Under the pieces are notes generated by a model. The model ran no database searches and had not been told where the DNA came from. It saw only the letters and a program-made list of their open reading frames with translations. Made by a program: the position numbers and the translations under genes. From an uncultured Eubacteriales bacterium (GTDB lineage Bacteria > Bacillota > Clostridia > Christensenellales > CAG-138), in the NCBI GenBank assembly GCA_902786465.1, contig CADACQ010000013.1, positions 1 through 64,000 on the forward strand: a DNA stretch of 64,000 bases. Reading direction: 5' to 3'. Below, in pieces: positions 25,567-34,441 of this stretch (positions within the stretch are counted from its first letter, which is position 1; every line of letters begins with the position of its first letter).

Positions 25567-27198
25567 ATGAAAGAAACGAGATTCTACCATAAAGCGCTGC
25601 ATATGTCGCTGCTGGACGGCAAGGCCGTCAAGGCAGCGCTGGACCAACAGATCGCACGAGAGCCCATAGAGGCCCGGGAAACCGTCGGCTTCCCCTGGCG
25701 CCGGGCAGGCATGGTGGCGGCAGCCGTTCTGGTGCTGCTGGCCACCACCATCATGGCCATCCCCTCCACCCGAGCGGAGGTCCTTTCCTGGCTGGGGATC
25801 ATCTCCCGGCCCCAGGATTATCTGACGGCGGACCCCTCCGAGCGGCCCAGCATCCCGGCCCTGGAGGGCATGATCGCAGAAGCGAAGCCGGAGGATACGG
25901 AGGTTAAGGTCCTGCCCATCGACCGCACGGATTCCCAGGCAGTGAACAGCGAAGGCGCGCTCAAGGTGGCAGAGTTGCTCAAAAAAGATGTGCGGATCAC
26001 GGTGGGCGACACCCTTTTTGACGGGAACACGGCCTATGTCCGATTGGGCGGCACGGCGGCCCTGCCCCTGCTGGAAAACCGGACGGGCGGCAACCGGACG
26101 TGGGTCCAAGTGGACCCGCAGCGGATGTATGACTTCTTTGAAGGCGGTCCGGACAAAGAATACCTGTCCGGCGAGAAAGAGATGTATTGGGGGTCCACGG
26201 CCGAGATCGTGTTAGAGCTTGCCGACGGGTCAAAACTGGCTGATTTGCTGATGAACGTCTCTGAGACGGAGGCCCTCAAAGCCCACATCGCCGCCCTGGA
26301 AGCCAAAAACTTCCATTGGGACGATCTCTCGCCGGAGGAGCGGGCCGAGATCAACAGCATGAATCAGGCCTTCCTGGAGAAAAATGAGATCATTGCCACC
26401 GCGCAGATGTATAACGAGCGAGAAAAACTGGAACGAAACGCGGACGAAAACGGAGAAGTGATCGCCAAGGCCTGGTTCAGGGTGTTCGTGGAGGAGGACT
26501 ATGATCTGCCTGCCACGGAGCTGCTGAACGTGGAGGTGGGCACGGTGCGGTTCAACGTGGCCGGGTACAAGGCCATGGAGCAGCGCACCGTGCAAGCGGA
26601 GGGACAAAAGGTCGTTTGGAAGGGCGACACCGTCATCACCTATATGGAGCTGGTTGATCCGGAGGATCATGACAAAGAGGCCACAGATTGGAACACCGCC
26701 GTACAGATGTACACCAGCTACCCCGTCTCTCTGGACGGCATGACGCTGGAAGCCCTGCCCCATGCCCACGCCGATGATTTGAGCATCTATGATCTGGATG
26801 TACAGATCACCCTGCCGGACAGCATCCAAGGGGAAGCCCGGGCCGCCTGGACAGGCTTTGCTTCCATATTCCCCATCGACTTCAAGATCCTGATCGACGG
26901 ACAGGAGGGCAGTTGGTATCCCGGCGGCTTCGGCATGACAGAGAACGGCGACGGCACGTTTACCTATCACATCGTGGAGGTCCGGGGTCTGGATCTGGAG
27001 ACTATCGATCAAATCAGGACCGTCACCCTTGTCCCTGTACTGCGGTATGTGAAGGGCTTTGAGGATAGGGACCAACGCTTTACGGAGCTGCCCCTCAACA
27101 CCCGCACGGCGCAGCCGCCAACAGGGGACGGCTATATGGGCGCCCGGTTCGCGACCACCGAGTACCCTGAGTACGCCCTCACCTTCACCCTGGGATAA
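25567..27198 (+). CDS. probable membrane anti-sigma factor with large external domain
   Basis: A 543-residue protein with a short cytoplasmic N-terminus (about 35 residues), one membrane segment at about 38-56 (MVAAAVLVLLATTIMAIPS) and an exported region of about 485 residues. The exported part resembles DUF4179-type sensor domains found in proteins encoded after ECF sigma genes. It contains GDTLFDGNTAYVRLGG, an acidic helix-rich middle and beta-strand-rich C-terminal parts. The start at 25567 (MKETRFYHKAL) follows GGGAGGT; an in-frame ATG ten codons earlier lies inside the sigma gene. The anti-sigma role is inferred from topology and position; the signal sensed is unknown. Confidence 0.75.
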   Translation: MKETRFYHKALHMSLLDGKAVKAALDQQIAREPIEARETVGFPWRRAGMVAAAVLVLLATTIMAIPSTRAEVLSWLGIISRPQDYLTADPSERPSIPALEGMIAEAKPEDTEVKVLPIDRTDSQAVNSEGALKVAELLKKDVRITVGDTLFDGNTAYVRLGGTAALPLLENRTGGNRTWVQVDPQRMYDFFEGGPDKEYLSGEKEMYWGSTAEIVLELADGSKLADLLMNVSETEALKAHIAALEAKNFHWDDLSPEERAEINSMNQAFLEKNEIIATAQMYNEREKLERNADENGEVIAKAWFRVFVEEDYDLPATELLNVEVGTVRFNVAGYKAMEQRTVQAEGQKVVWKGDTVITYMELVDPEDHDKEATDWNTAVQMYTSYPVSLDGMTLEALPHAHADDLSIYDLDVQITLPDSIQGEARAAWTGFASIFPIDFKILIDGQEGSWYPGGFGMTENGDGTFTYHIVEVRGLDLETIDQIRTVTLVPVLRYVKGFEDRDQRFTELPLNTRTAQPPTGDGYMGARFATTEYPEYALTFTLG

Positions 27199-27213
27199 AT
27201 CGACAGACAGCAA

Positions 27214-27242
27214 AAGAGCCGGGGCTCCTTCCCCGGCTCTTC
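27214..27242. terminator. bidirectional terminator
   Basis: AAGAGCCGGGG and CCCCGGCTCTT form an 11-bp stem with loop CTCCTT. T-rich sequence follows on the minus strand (TTTTGC), and CCTGTGTTTTGG on the plus strand. It separates the convergent anti-sigma and nrdD genes. Confidence 0.88.
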
Positions 27243-27255
27243 CTGTGTTTTGGGC

Positions 27256-29406
27256 TCAGCAGGCGCTCTTCTGCTCGTGCTCCAGCTCGCTCTCGTCCAG
27301 GACGAACTTCTTGCGCAACACGTACTCCTCCTTCTTTCCGGCGTTGAAGTTCTGCACGGGGCGAAGGTAACCCACCACCCGGCTCCAAACCTCCGTGGCC
27401 TTGCCGCACTCCGGGCAGGTGAAGTGCTCGCCGGAGATGTAGCCGTGCTCCTCGCAGATGGAGAAGGTGGGCGTGATGGAGATGTAGGGCATCTTGTACT
27501 TGGTGAAGATGGTGCGTATGAGGTCCTTCACCGTCTCCACGTCGTTGATCCGCTCCCCGAGGTACAGGTGCTGGACCGTGCCGCCGGTGTACAGGGACTG
27601 GAGCTCGTCCTGCAGATCCATGCACTCGAAGATGTCGTCCGTGTAGGTCACAGGCAGCTGGGTGCTGTTGGTGTACTGAGGCTCGTCGTGGCCGCTCTGG
27701 ATGATGTTGGGGTACTTCTCCTTGTCCAGCCGGGCCAGGCGATAGCTGGTGCCCTCGGCGGGGGTGGCCTCCAGGTTGTAGCTGTGGCCCGTCTCCTCCT
27801 GGAACTCCACCATGAGATCCCGCAGGAAGTGCATGACCTCCAGGGCGAAGGCCAGGCCCTCCTGGCTGCCGATGTCCTTCCCGAGGAAGTTGAGGCAGGC
27901 TTCGTTCATGCCCACGAGGCCGATGGTGTTGAAGTGGTTGTACCAATATTCCCCGGTCCGGGCCTTCACGTTCCGCAGGTAATGGGCGGAATAGGGGTAC
28001 AGCCCCCGGTCCGTCTGGTGCTCGATGATCTTGCGCTTGATCTCTAAACTGACCTTGCCGAGCTCCGCCACATGCCGCAGCCGAGCGAAGAAGTCTGCTT
28101 TGTCGGTGGCGAGATATCCGATCCTAGGCAGGTTGATGGTGTACACGCCGATGCTGCCCGTCATAGGGTTGCTGCCGAAGAGGCCGCCGCCCCGCTTGCG
28201 AAGCTCCCGCTTGTCGAGGCGCAGCCGGCAGCACATGCTCACCGCGTCCTCCGGGGACAGGTCGGAGTTCACGTAGTTGGCGAAGTAGGGGATGCCGTAC
28301 TTGCAGGTGATCTCCATGAAGCTGTTGACCACCGGGCTGTCCCAATCGAAATCCTTTGTGATGTTGATGGTGGGGATGGGGAACGTGAACACCCGGCCCT
28401 TGGAATCCCCCTCCAGCATGACGGCGCAGAAGGCCTGGTTGAAGAGATCCATTTCCTTCTGGAAGTCGCCGTAGGTCCTGTCCTTATACTCGCCCCCGAT
28501 GATGACGGGCTCCTCCCGAAGGGTGCTGGGCACCTTGATGTCGAAGGTCAGGTTGGAGAAGGGGCACTGGAAGCCCACCCGGGTGGGCACGTTGATGTTG
28601 AAGACGAACTCCTGCAAACACTGCTTCACCTGCTCGAAGGTCATGTGATCGTAGTAGATGAATGGGGCGCAGTAGGTGTCGAAGGAGGACCAGGCCTGGG
28701 CGCCGGCGGTCTCGCCCTGGGTGGTGAAGGTGGAGTTGACCACCTGACCCAGGAACGAGCGAAGGTGCCTGGCGGGGCTCGATTCTACCTTCCCCTCCAC
28801 GCCGCCGAAGCCGTCCATCAAAAGCTGCCGCAGGTCCCAGCCCGCGCAGTAGGGGCCGAAGAAGCCGAGATCGTGGATATGGGCGTCGCCGCTTTCGTGG
28901 GCCTGGCGCACGTCCTCGGGGTAGACCTTGTAGAGCCAGTATTTCTTGGTGAAGGACTCCCGGACGTAGTTGTTGAGGCCGTTGACGCTGCGCTGCATGT
29001 TGGCGTTTTCCTTGGTGCCCACGCTGCGCTGCATGTTGGCGTTTTCCTTGGTGCCCCAGTCCTTGTCGTCCAGATAGTCGGCGAACATGTCGATGGTGGC
29101 GCCAATCATGGCGTTGATCTCCCGGGTGGCCCGTCGCTTCTCCCGATAGAGGATGTAGGCCTTGGCGGTCTTGGCGTGGCCGTTCTCGATGAGGACCTTC
29201 TCCACCGCGTCCTGGATATCCTCCACCTCGGGGATGGCGTCCGTGTACCGTTCGGAGATGATCTCCACCACCTGGTCCGCCAAATCCTCCGCGATGGCCT
29301 CGTTGGTGCCACCCACGGCCTTGGCCGCCTTCCAAATGGCGTTCTTGATCTTCTCCTGATCGAAGGATTCGATGCGTCCGTCACGCTTTTTGATCTGTCG
29401 AATCAT
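27256..29406 (-). CDS. nrdD: anaerobic ribonucleoside-triphosphate reductase (class III)
   Basis: A 716-residue glycyl-radical enzyme that makes dNTPs without oxygen. The N-terminal ATP-cone (residues about 1-95) starts IRQIKKRDGRIESFDQEKI. CAGWDLRQLLMDGF and NSTFTTQGETAGAQ lie in the core, and CPFSNLTFD is also conserved. The C-terminal zinc site is CEEHG plus CPECG, and the glycyl radical motif is RVVGYLRP. The start at 29406 has AGGAGGGG 4 nt upstream. Oddity: residues GTKENANMQRSV occur twice in tandem (36-bp DNA duplication, 28985-29056), where relatives have one copy. No activase gene (nrdG) is next to it; it ends at a terminator. Confidence 0.95.
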   Translation of the reverse strand: MIRQIKKRDGRIESFDQEKIKNAIWKAAKAVGGTNEAIAEDLADQVVEIISERYTDAIPEVEDIQDAVEKVLIENGHAKTAKAYILYREKRRATREINAMIGATIDMFADYLDDKDWGTKENANMQRSVGTKENANMQRSVNGLNNYVRESFTKKYWLYKVYPEDVRQAHESGDAHIHDLGFFGPYCAGWDLRQLLMDGFGGVEGKVESSPARHLRSFLGQVVNSTFTTQGETAGAQAWSSFDTYCAPFIYYDHMTFEQVKQCLQEFVFNINVPTRVGFQCPFSNLTFDIKVPSTLREEPVIIGGEYKDRTYGDFQKEMDLFNQAFCAVMLEGDSKGRVFTFPIPTINITKDFDWDSPVVNSFMEITCKYGIPYFANYVNSDLSPEDAVSMCCRLRLDKRELRKRGGGLFGSNPMTGSIGVYTINLPRIGYLATDKADFFARLRHVAELGKVSLEIKRKIIEHQTDRGLYPYSAHYLRNVKARTGEYWYNHFNTIGLVGMNEACLNFLGKDIGSQEGLAFALEVMHFLRDLMVEFQEETGHSYNLEATPAEGTSYRLARLDKEKYPNIIQSGHDEPQYTNSTQLPVTYTDDIFECMDLQDELQSLYTGGTVQHLYLGERINDVETVKDLIRTIFTKYKMPYISITPTFSICEEHGYISGEHFTCPECGKATEVWSRVVGYLRPVQNFNAGKKEEYVLRKKFVLDESELEHEQKSAC
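28985..29056 (-). repeat. perfect 36-bp tandem duplication inside nrdD
   Basis: Positions 28985-29020 and 29021-29056 are identical. The reading frame is kept, adding 12 residues after the ATP-cone region. The identity suggests a very recent event or an assembly error. Confidence 0.95.
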
Positions 29407-29436
29407 ACGCCCCTCCTGCTGTATCCTTGCAGCTGA

Positions 29437-29465
29437 AGTATACCCACTGCCATATTTTGTGTCAA
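29437..29465 (-). promoter_or_regulatory. sigma-A promoter of nrdD
   Basis: On the minus strand, TTGACA (29465-29460), 17 bp, TATACT (29442-29437). Confidence 0.85.
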
Positions 29466-29751
29466 CCGCCCGAAATGAATACAATATCTTGCTCATGTTT
29501 TGGGTATGCGATGAATAAACCCTGTGGAAAAACCAAAAAGCGGCCCCCAAAAGGCGAGCCGCCGCGGTTTTGGATATGCACCTATGCGAGAAACTATTCA
29601 GCCAAAATGCATAGGTCCTGAATGGGCGTGAGTATCTATAAATAATGTTTAAGGAGCGTTCAAAAATGATTCATGACTCATTCAATTTTCCGTCATGGCT
29701 CATTCAACATGTTGTGTACGGCCTGTGAACGGGTCACAAGGGGCTGTTGCC
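29466..29751. other. AT-rich intergenic stretch without a clear gene
   Basis: About 290 bp with no credible ORF. It holds a GCGGC/GCCGC stem flanked by AAAA and TTTT (29538-29576), which may be a terminator for rightward or leftward transcripts. An inverted repeat CCTATGC/GCATAGG lies near 29582-29617. A near-identical pair TCATGACTCATTCAA (29671-29685) and TCATGGCTCATTCAA (29693-29707) lies 22 bp apart. Base composition is lower in GC than the flanks. Confidence 0.5.
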
Positions 29752-31098
29752 TCAGCCCAAAAGGCGGTGGATCTCCCGCCGCCCTTCCCGGTACAGCCGA
29801 CCCTCGTCCACGGTCAGTATCTGCCCCGCCTGGACCGTCAGTTTTCCGTTCACGAACACCAGGTCGCAGGGCCTGTGGTAGCCCACGTTCCCGAAGAGGT
29901 CCAGGGGGTCCAGCTCCGCGCAGAGAAGATCCGGCTGCTCCTTCTGGATCAGGAAGCAGTCCGCTGACTTCCCCTCCTCGATAGTGCCGATATCGCTTCG
30001 GCCCAGGAGGGCGGCGCTGCCCGCCGTGGCCATCTTCAACAGCTCATACCCCGTAGGCGCTTTCTCGCCCCAGGTGAGGCGGTGCAGCAGGAAGGCGGAC
30101 CGGATCTCGTCCATCATGTTGCTGCTGTCGTTGCTGGCGGAGCCGTCTACAGCGAGACCCACCTTCACGCCCCGGCGGAGCATGTCCGGCACCCGGCAGA
30201 CGCCGCTGTGGAGCTTCATGTTGGAATTGGGGCAATGGGCCACCCCTGTGCCTGTGGCGGCCAGCAGGTCCAGCTCCTCGTCGTTCATATGGATGCCGTG
30301 AGCGTACCACACGTCCGGCCCCACCCAGCCCAGAGATTCCATGTAGGCCACGGGCCGCATGCCGAACCGGGCGAGAGTATAGTCCTCCTCGTCCCGGGTC
30401 TCCCCCACGTGGGTGTGGAGCCGGACCCCGTAGGCCCGGGCCAGCCGGGCGCTCTCCCGCATCAAATCGCCGCTGACGGAGAAGGGCGAGCAGGGGGCCA
30501 GGACGATGTCGTGCATATGGTCCGTATCCGGGTGATGCCAGGTTTCGATGAGCCGCTGGCTGTCCGCCATGATCTCATCGATGGTTTGTACCACGCTGTC
30601 CGGCGGCAAGCCACCGTCCTTCTTGGACAGGTCCATGCTGCCCCGGGAGGCCACGAAGCGGATGCCCAGCTCATCCGCCGCCGCCATCTGCCGAACGATC
30701 AGGTCCCCCGCCCCCTGGGGGAATACGTAGTGATGGTCGAAGCAGGTGGTGCAGCCGTAGCGCATGAGCTCCCCCATGGCGGACAGGGAGGAAAGAAAGA
30801 CCGTGTCCCCGTTGAGATTCTTCCATATCTCGTAGAGGGTCTTGAGCCAGTCGAAGAGCTCCATGCCCTGGACCTGCCGCAGGCTCCGGGTGAAATATTG
30901 GTATAGATGATGATGGGTGTTTACGAAGCCGGGATAGAGGAGCATCCCCGTACAGTCGAAGGCCTGATCCGCCACCTGGTCCAGGGGGCCGATGTGCTCG
31001 ATCACCCCGTCCCTGAACCAAACATCCGTATTCCTGTACACCCGATCCGCCCCGTCGCAGGAAATGATGGTGTCCACAGCTTTCAGCAGCGTGCGCAT
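29752..31098 (-). CDS. 8-oxoguanine deaminase-like amidohydrolase
   Basis: A 448-residue enzyme of the ATZ/TRZ amidohydrolase group. PGFVNTHHHLYQYFTRSL holds the metal-binding H-x-H. LHTHVGET and YAHGIHM hold further metal His residues, and the catalytic Asp lies in LAVDGSASNDSSNM. VAHCPNSNMKLHSG completes the family set. DGSASNDSSNM with CPNSNMKL fits 8-oxoguanine deaminase, which converts 8-oxoguanine to uric acid; atrazine chlorohydrolase-like or guanine deaminase relatives share much of this. The start has GGGAGGTGGG upstream. It is divergent from the ECF transporter genes. The substrate is inferred. Confidence 0.85.
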   Translation of the reverse strand: MRTLLKAVDTIISCDGADRVYRNTDVWFRDGVIEHIGPLDQVADQAFDCTGMLLYPGFVNTHHHLYQYFTRSLRQVQGMELFDWLKTLYEIWKNLNGDTVFLSSLSAMGELMRYGCTTCFDHHYVFPQGAGDLIVRQMAAADELGIRFVASRGSMDLSKKDGGLPPDSVVQTIDEIMADSQRLIETWHHPDTDHMHDIVLAPCSPFSVSGDLMRESARLARAYGVRLHTHVGETRDEEDYTLARFGMRPVAYMESLGWVGPDVWYAHGIHMNDEELDLLAATGTGVAHCPNSNMKLHSGVCRVPDMLRRGVKVGLAVDGSASNDSSNMMDEIRSAFLLHRLTWGEKAPTGYELLKMATAGSAALLGRSDIGTIEEGKSADCFLIQKEQPDLLCAELDPLDLFGNVGYHRPCDLVFVNGKLTVQAGQILTVDEGRLYREGRREIHRLLG

Positions 31099-31153
31099 AG
31101 TCCCACCTCCCTTTACGGTCAGTATACCATGATCCCCCCTGTGGATTTCAGGC

Positions 31154-31182
31154 TTGTTTTATGGGCCGGTCCTTGGTATAAT
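31154..31182 (+). promoter_or_regulatory. sigma-A promoter of the ecfA1-tadA operon
   Basis: TTGTTT (31154-31159), 17 bp, TATAAT (31177-31182), about 20 nt upstream of the GGAGGAG binding site. A TATACT facing the other way at 31126-31131 may serve the deaminase gene, but its -35 is poor. Confidence 0.75.
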
Positions 31183-31205
31183 GAAATAGTTTTGGAGGAG
31201 AGAAA

Positions 31206-32027
31206 ATGATCGAATTCAAAGGCGTACGATTCCGATACGACAACGAGGGACCCGAGGCGCTCCAGGGCATCGACCTCATGATCCCCGACGGCATCTTCCT
31301 GGTGGTGGCCGGACACAACGGCAGCGGCAAGAGCACTTTGTCAAAGCACATCAACGGGCTCCTGCTCCCCACGGAGGGGCAGGTGCTGGTGAACGGCCTG
31401 GACACCCGGGACGAAAACAACCTCCTTTCCATCCGCCAGCAGGTGGGCATGGTGTTCCAGAACCCGGACAACCAGCTGGTGACCACCATCGTGGAGGAGG
31501 ACGTGGCCTTCGGGCCCGAGAATTTGGGCGTCCCCTCCCCCGAGATACGGGTGCGGGTGGACAAAGCCCTCCAAAAGGTGGGCATGACCGCCTACGCCGA
31601 GAGCGCCGCCCACCGTCTGTCCGGCGGCCAGAAGCAGCGTATCGCCATCGCCGGGATGTTGGCCATGGAGCCGAAGATCTTGGTGCTGGACGAGGCCACC
31701 GCCATGCTGGACCCCAAGGGCCGGGAGGAGCTTTTACAAACGGTCTACGAGCTGAACCGGAAGAACGGCATGACCGTGATCATGATCACCCAGTACATGG
31801 AGGAGGCGGTCATGGCGGATAGGGTGGTGGTCATGAACGGGGGCCAGATCGTCATGGACGACGTGCCCCAGGCCATCTTCTCCCAGGGGGACGAGCTCCG
31901 CGCTCTGGGGCTCGACGTGCCGGAGATCGTGCGCATCCGGGAGGACCTACAAAAGGCGGGCGTCTCCCTTCCTCTCACCGTGTTGACCGACAGCCAGCTT
32001 GCGGAGGCCCTATGCCCATTGTTTTAG
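31206..32027 (+). CDS. ecfA1: ECF transporter ATPase EcfA1
   Basis: A 273-residue ABC ATPase of a group II energy-coupling factor importer (vitamins, cobalt or nickel). Walker A is GHNGSGKST, the Q-loop VFQNPDNQLV, the signature LSGGQKQRIAIAG, Walker B ILVLDEATAMLDP and the H-loop region ITQYMEEA. ITQYMEEA, with Gln in place of the usual His switch (ITH), is shared with other EcfA1 proteins. The gene overlaps ecfA2 by 16 bp. The A1-A2-T module usually serves several separate S-components; none is encoded nearby. Confidence 0.95.
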   Translation: MIEFKGVRFRYDNEGPEALQGIDLMIPDGIFLVVAGHNGSGKSTLSKHINGLLLPTEGQVLVNGLDTRDENNLLSIRQQVGMVFQNPDNQLVTTIVEEDVAFGPENLGVPSPEIRVRVDKALQKVGMTAYAESAAHRLSGGQKQRIAIAGMLAMEPKILVLDEATAMLDPKGREELLQTVYELNRKNGMTVIMITQYMEEAVMADRVVVMNGGQIVMDDVPQAIFSQGDELRALGLDVPEIVRIREDLQKAGVSLPLTVLTDSQLAEALCPLF

Positions 32028-32857
32028 AGCATCTTTCCCATACCTATTTCGACGGCGCAACGTCCAACGCTGCGGTGAAGGACGTGTCCTTGGAGATCCG
32101 GGAGGGCGAGTTCTTGTCCGTCATCGGTCACACCGGCTGCGGCAAGACCACGTTGGTCCAGCATCTCAACGGCCTGCTGCTCCCCAGCGCCGGCCGGGTG
32201 CTGGTGGACGGCCTCGACACGGCGGACAAGAAGCAGCGGCCCTCCATTCGCGCCCTGGTGGGCATGGTGTTCCAGTACCCGGAGTACCAGCTCTTTGCGG
32301 ACACAGTCCGGGAGGACGTGGGCTTCGGCCCCAAGAACATGAAGCTATCCGAAGAGGAGATCGCCCTGCGGGTCAGCGAGGCCATGTCCATGGTGAGTCT
32401 CTCCATGGAGGAGTTCGCCGAAAAATCCCCCTTCGAGCTGTCCGGCGGCGAGAAGCGCAGGGCGGCCCTGGCGGGGATCCTCGCTATGCGGCCCAAGTAC
32501 CTGGTGCTGGACGAGCCCATGGCGGGCCTCGATCCCCAGGGGCGGCAGAACATCCTCTCCATGCTGGAAAAGCTTCGGCAGGACACGGGCTGCAGCATCA
32601 TCATGGTCTCCCACTCCATGGAGGACGTGGCCCGGCATGCGGACCGCATATTGGTCATGGACCATGGGGAGGTCAAGTATCTCGATACCCCCAAGGCGGT
32701 CTTCTCCCACAGCGACGAGCTCTCTCAAATGGGCCTCTCCCTCCCCGCCCCCTGCCGGGTGGCGGCTCTGCTGCGGCAGAAGGGCGTGGACGCCCCGGCG
32801 GACATCTGCACCCGGGAGGACCTGGAAGCGTTTTTGACGAGGAGGCTGAAGGCATGA
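32012..32857 (+). CDS. ecfA2: ECF transporter ATPase EcfA2
   Basis: A 281-residue partner ATPase. Walker A is GHTGCGKTT, the Q-loop VFQYPEYQLFADTV, the signature LSGGEKRRAALAG, Walker B YLVLDEPMAGLDP and the switch His in MVSHSMEDVA. The VFQYPEYQLF stretch is diagnostic of EcfA2. Its start overlaps the ecfA1 end, and the ecfT ATG overlaps its TGA (ATGA), so all three are translationally coupled. Confidence 0.95.
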   Translation: MPIVLEHLSHTYFDGATSNAAVKDVSLEIREGEFLSVIGHTGCGKTTLVQHLNGLLLPSAGRVLVDGLDTADKKQRPSIRALVGMVFQYPEYQLFADTVREDVGFGPKNMKLSEEEIALRVSEAMSMVSLSMEEFAEKSPFELSGGEKRRAALAGILAMRPKYLVLDEPMAGLDPQGRQNILSMLEKLRQDTGCSIIMVSHSMEDVARHADRILVMDHGEVKYLDTPKAVFSHSDELSQMGLSLPAPCRVAALLRQKGVDAPADICTREDLEAFLTRRLKA

Positions 32858-33666
32858 CAGACATTACCTTAGGCCAATTCATCCCCGGCAACTCCTGCAT
32901 CCACCGGCTGGACCCCCGGACGAAGATCGTGCTGATGCTGGTCTACATCGTCATGGTGTTCCTGGTGAAGTCCCTGCCCCTGTTCTTGGTGCCCCTCATC
33001 TACGTGTTTCTGTGCCTGGGGCTGGGGCATATCTCCTTCAGCTACTTCGGCAAGGCCATCAAGCCCATCCGGTTCCTGCTGGTGTTCATGTTCCTGCTGA
33101 ACCTGTTCATCACCCCGGGGGACAATGTGCTCTTCAGCTGGAAGTTCATCCATATCACTAAGGAAGGCCTGCTGCAGGCAGTCTATATCTCCCTGCGGCT
33201 CATTCTGCTGGTGACCGGGGCCTCCATCATGACGTTGACCACCTCCCCCATCGCCCTGACGGACGGCCTCGAACGGATGCTCTCGCCCCTCAAGGTCTTC
33301 AAGTTCCCCGCCCACGAGCTGGCCATGATGATGACCATCGCCCTTCGGTTCATCCCCACCCTCATGGAGGAGGCGGACAAGATCCGCAAGGCCCAGATGG
33401 CCCGGGGCGCGGACTTCGAGTCCGGCAACATCATCGCCCGGGCAAAGGCCATGATCCCCATCCTGATCCCCCTGTTCGTGTCCGCGTTCCGGCGGGCGGA
33501 CGAGCTCGCCATGGCCATGGAGTCCCGCTGCTACCACGGCGGCGAGGGCCGGACCAAGCTCCACCAGCTGAAGCTGGGTCGGAACGATCTCGTGGCGGCG
33601 CTGGTGACGGCGGCCTTCCTGGCCCTGATCCTGATCGTGCAGGGGCTGTTCCCGGGGCTCGTGTAA
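32854..33666 (+). CDS. ecfT: ECF transporter transmembrane protein EcfT
   Basis: A 270-residue membrane protein with about five hydrophobic segments. LDPRTKIVLMLVYIV opens the family. The two coupling-helix signatures are KAQMARGADFES and EL AMAMESRCY (both A-R-G-like motifs that touch the ATPases). It forms the membrane scaffold of the ECF importer and captures S-components. The start at 32854 uses GAGGAGG inside the ecfA2 end. truA starts 1 nt after its stop. Confidence 0.94.
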   Translation: MTDITLGQFIPGNSCIHRLDPRTKIVLMLVYIVMVFLVKSLPLFLVPLIYVFLCLGLGHISFSYFGKAIKPIRFLLVFMFLLNLFITPGDNVLFSWKFIHITKEGLLQAVYISLRLILLVTGASIMTLTTSPIALTDGLERMLSPLKVFKFPAHELAMMMTIALRFIPTLMEEADKIRKAQMARGADFESGNIIARAKAMIPILIPLFVSAFRRADELAMAMESRCYHGGEGRTKLHQLKLGRNDLVAALVTAAFLALILIVQGLFPGLV

Positions 33667-33667
33667 G

Positions 33668-34441
33668 ATGCGGCGCATCCGGACCATAATTTCATACGAC
33701 GGCACGGACTATGTGGGCTGGCAGACCCAGCCCAACGGTATAGCTGTGCAAGAGGTGATCGAAAAAGCCATCCTGGAGGTGACCGGCGAACAGACCACCC
33801 TCCAGGGCAGCGGCCGCACGGACTCCGGCGTCCACGCCCGGGCCCAGGTGGCCCACTTTGACACGGAGACCCGCATGGCGGCGGACAAGTTCGCCATCGC
33901 CCTAAACACCCACCTGCCCGCCGATATCCGGGTCCTCTATTCTGAGGAGGTCTCCCCCGATTTCCACGCCCGCTTCTCCGCCAAGGAGAAGCAGTATCGC
34001 TACTTCGTCCAGACCGGTCCCCACGCCGACGTGTTCGCCCGCAAATACGCCCTCCACGCCTATATGCCTCTCGATCTGGACCTGATGAACGAGGCCGCCG
34101 CCCTGGCGGTGGGCACCCACGACTTCTCGGCCTTCATGTCCACGGGCCGGGAGGTGGAAACCGCCGTCCGCACCGTGAGCCTGTCAAAATGGGAGAAACA
34201 GGGCAAGTTTTTGGTTTACACCGTCCAGGGGAACGGGTTCCTCTACAACATGGTCCGCATCCTGGTGGGTACCATGGTGGGCATGGGCAGCGGCCGCATC
34301 CCGAAGGACAGCATGGAGAAGGCCCTCGCCTCCCTGTCCCGGAAGGACGCCGGTCCCACGGCCCCGCCCCACGGCCTGGTGCTGTGGCGGGTGAAGTACC
34401 CCGACTTCGACACGGAGGAGGTGCTCTCCCGTGAACCATGA
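33668..34441 (+). CDS. truA: tRNA pseudouridine(38-40) synthase
   Basis: A 257-residue TruA. The catalytic Asp lies in LQGSGRTDSGVHARAQVAHF, and YRYFVQTGPHADVFARKYA and GNGFLYNMVRILVGTMV are standard blocks. It modifies uridines in the anticodon stem-loop of many tRNAs. In Firmicutes truA is often placed right after ecfT, as here. tadA overlaps its 3' end by 11 bp. Confidence 0.96.
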   Translation: MRRIRTIISYDGTDYVGWQTQPNGIAVQEVIEKAILEVTGEQTTLQGSGRTDSGVHARAQVAHFDTETRMAADKFAIALNTHLPADIRVLYSEEVSPDFHARFSAKEKQYRYFVQTGPHADVFARKYALHAYMPLDLDLMNEAAALAVGTHDFSAFMSTGREVETAVRTVSLSKWEKQGKFLVYTVQGNGFLYNMVRILVGTMVGMGSGRIPKDSMEKALASLSRKDAGPTAPPHGLVLWRVKYPDFDTEEVLSREP

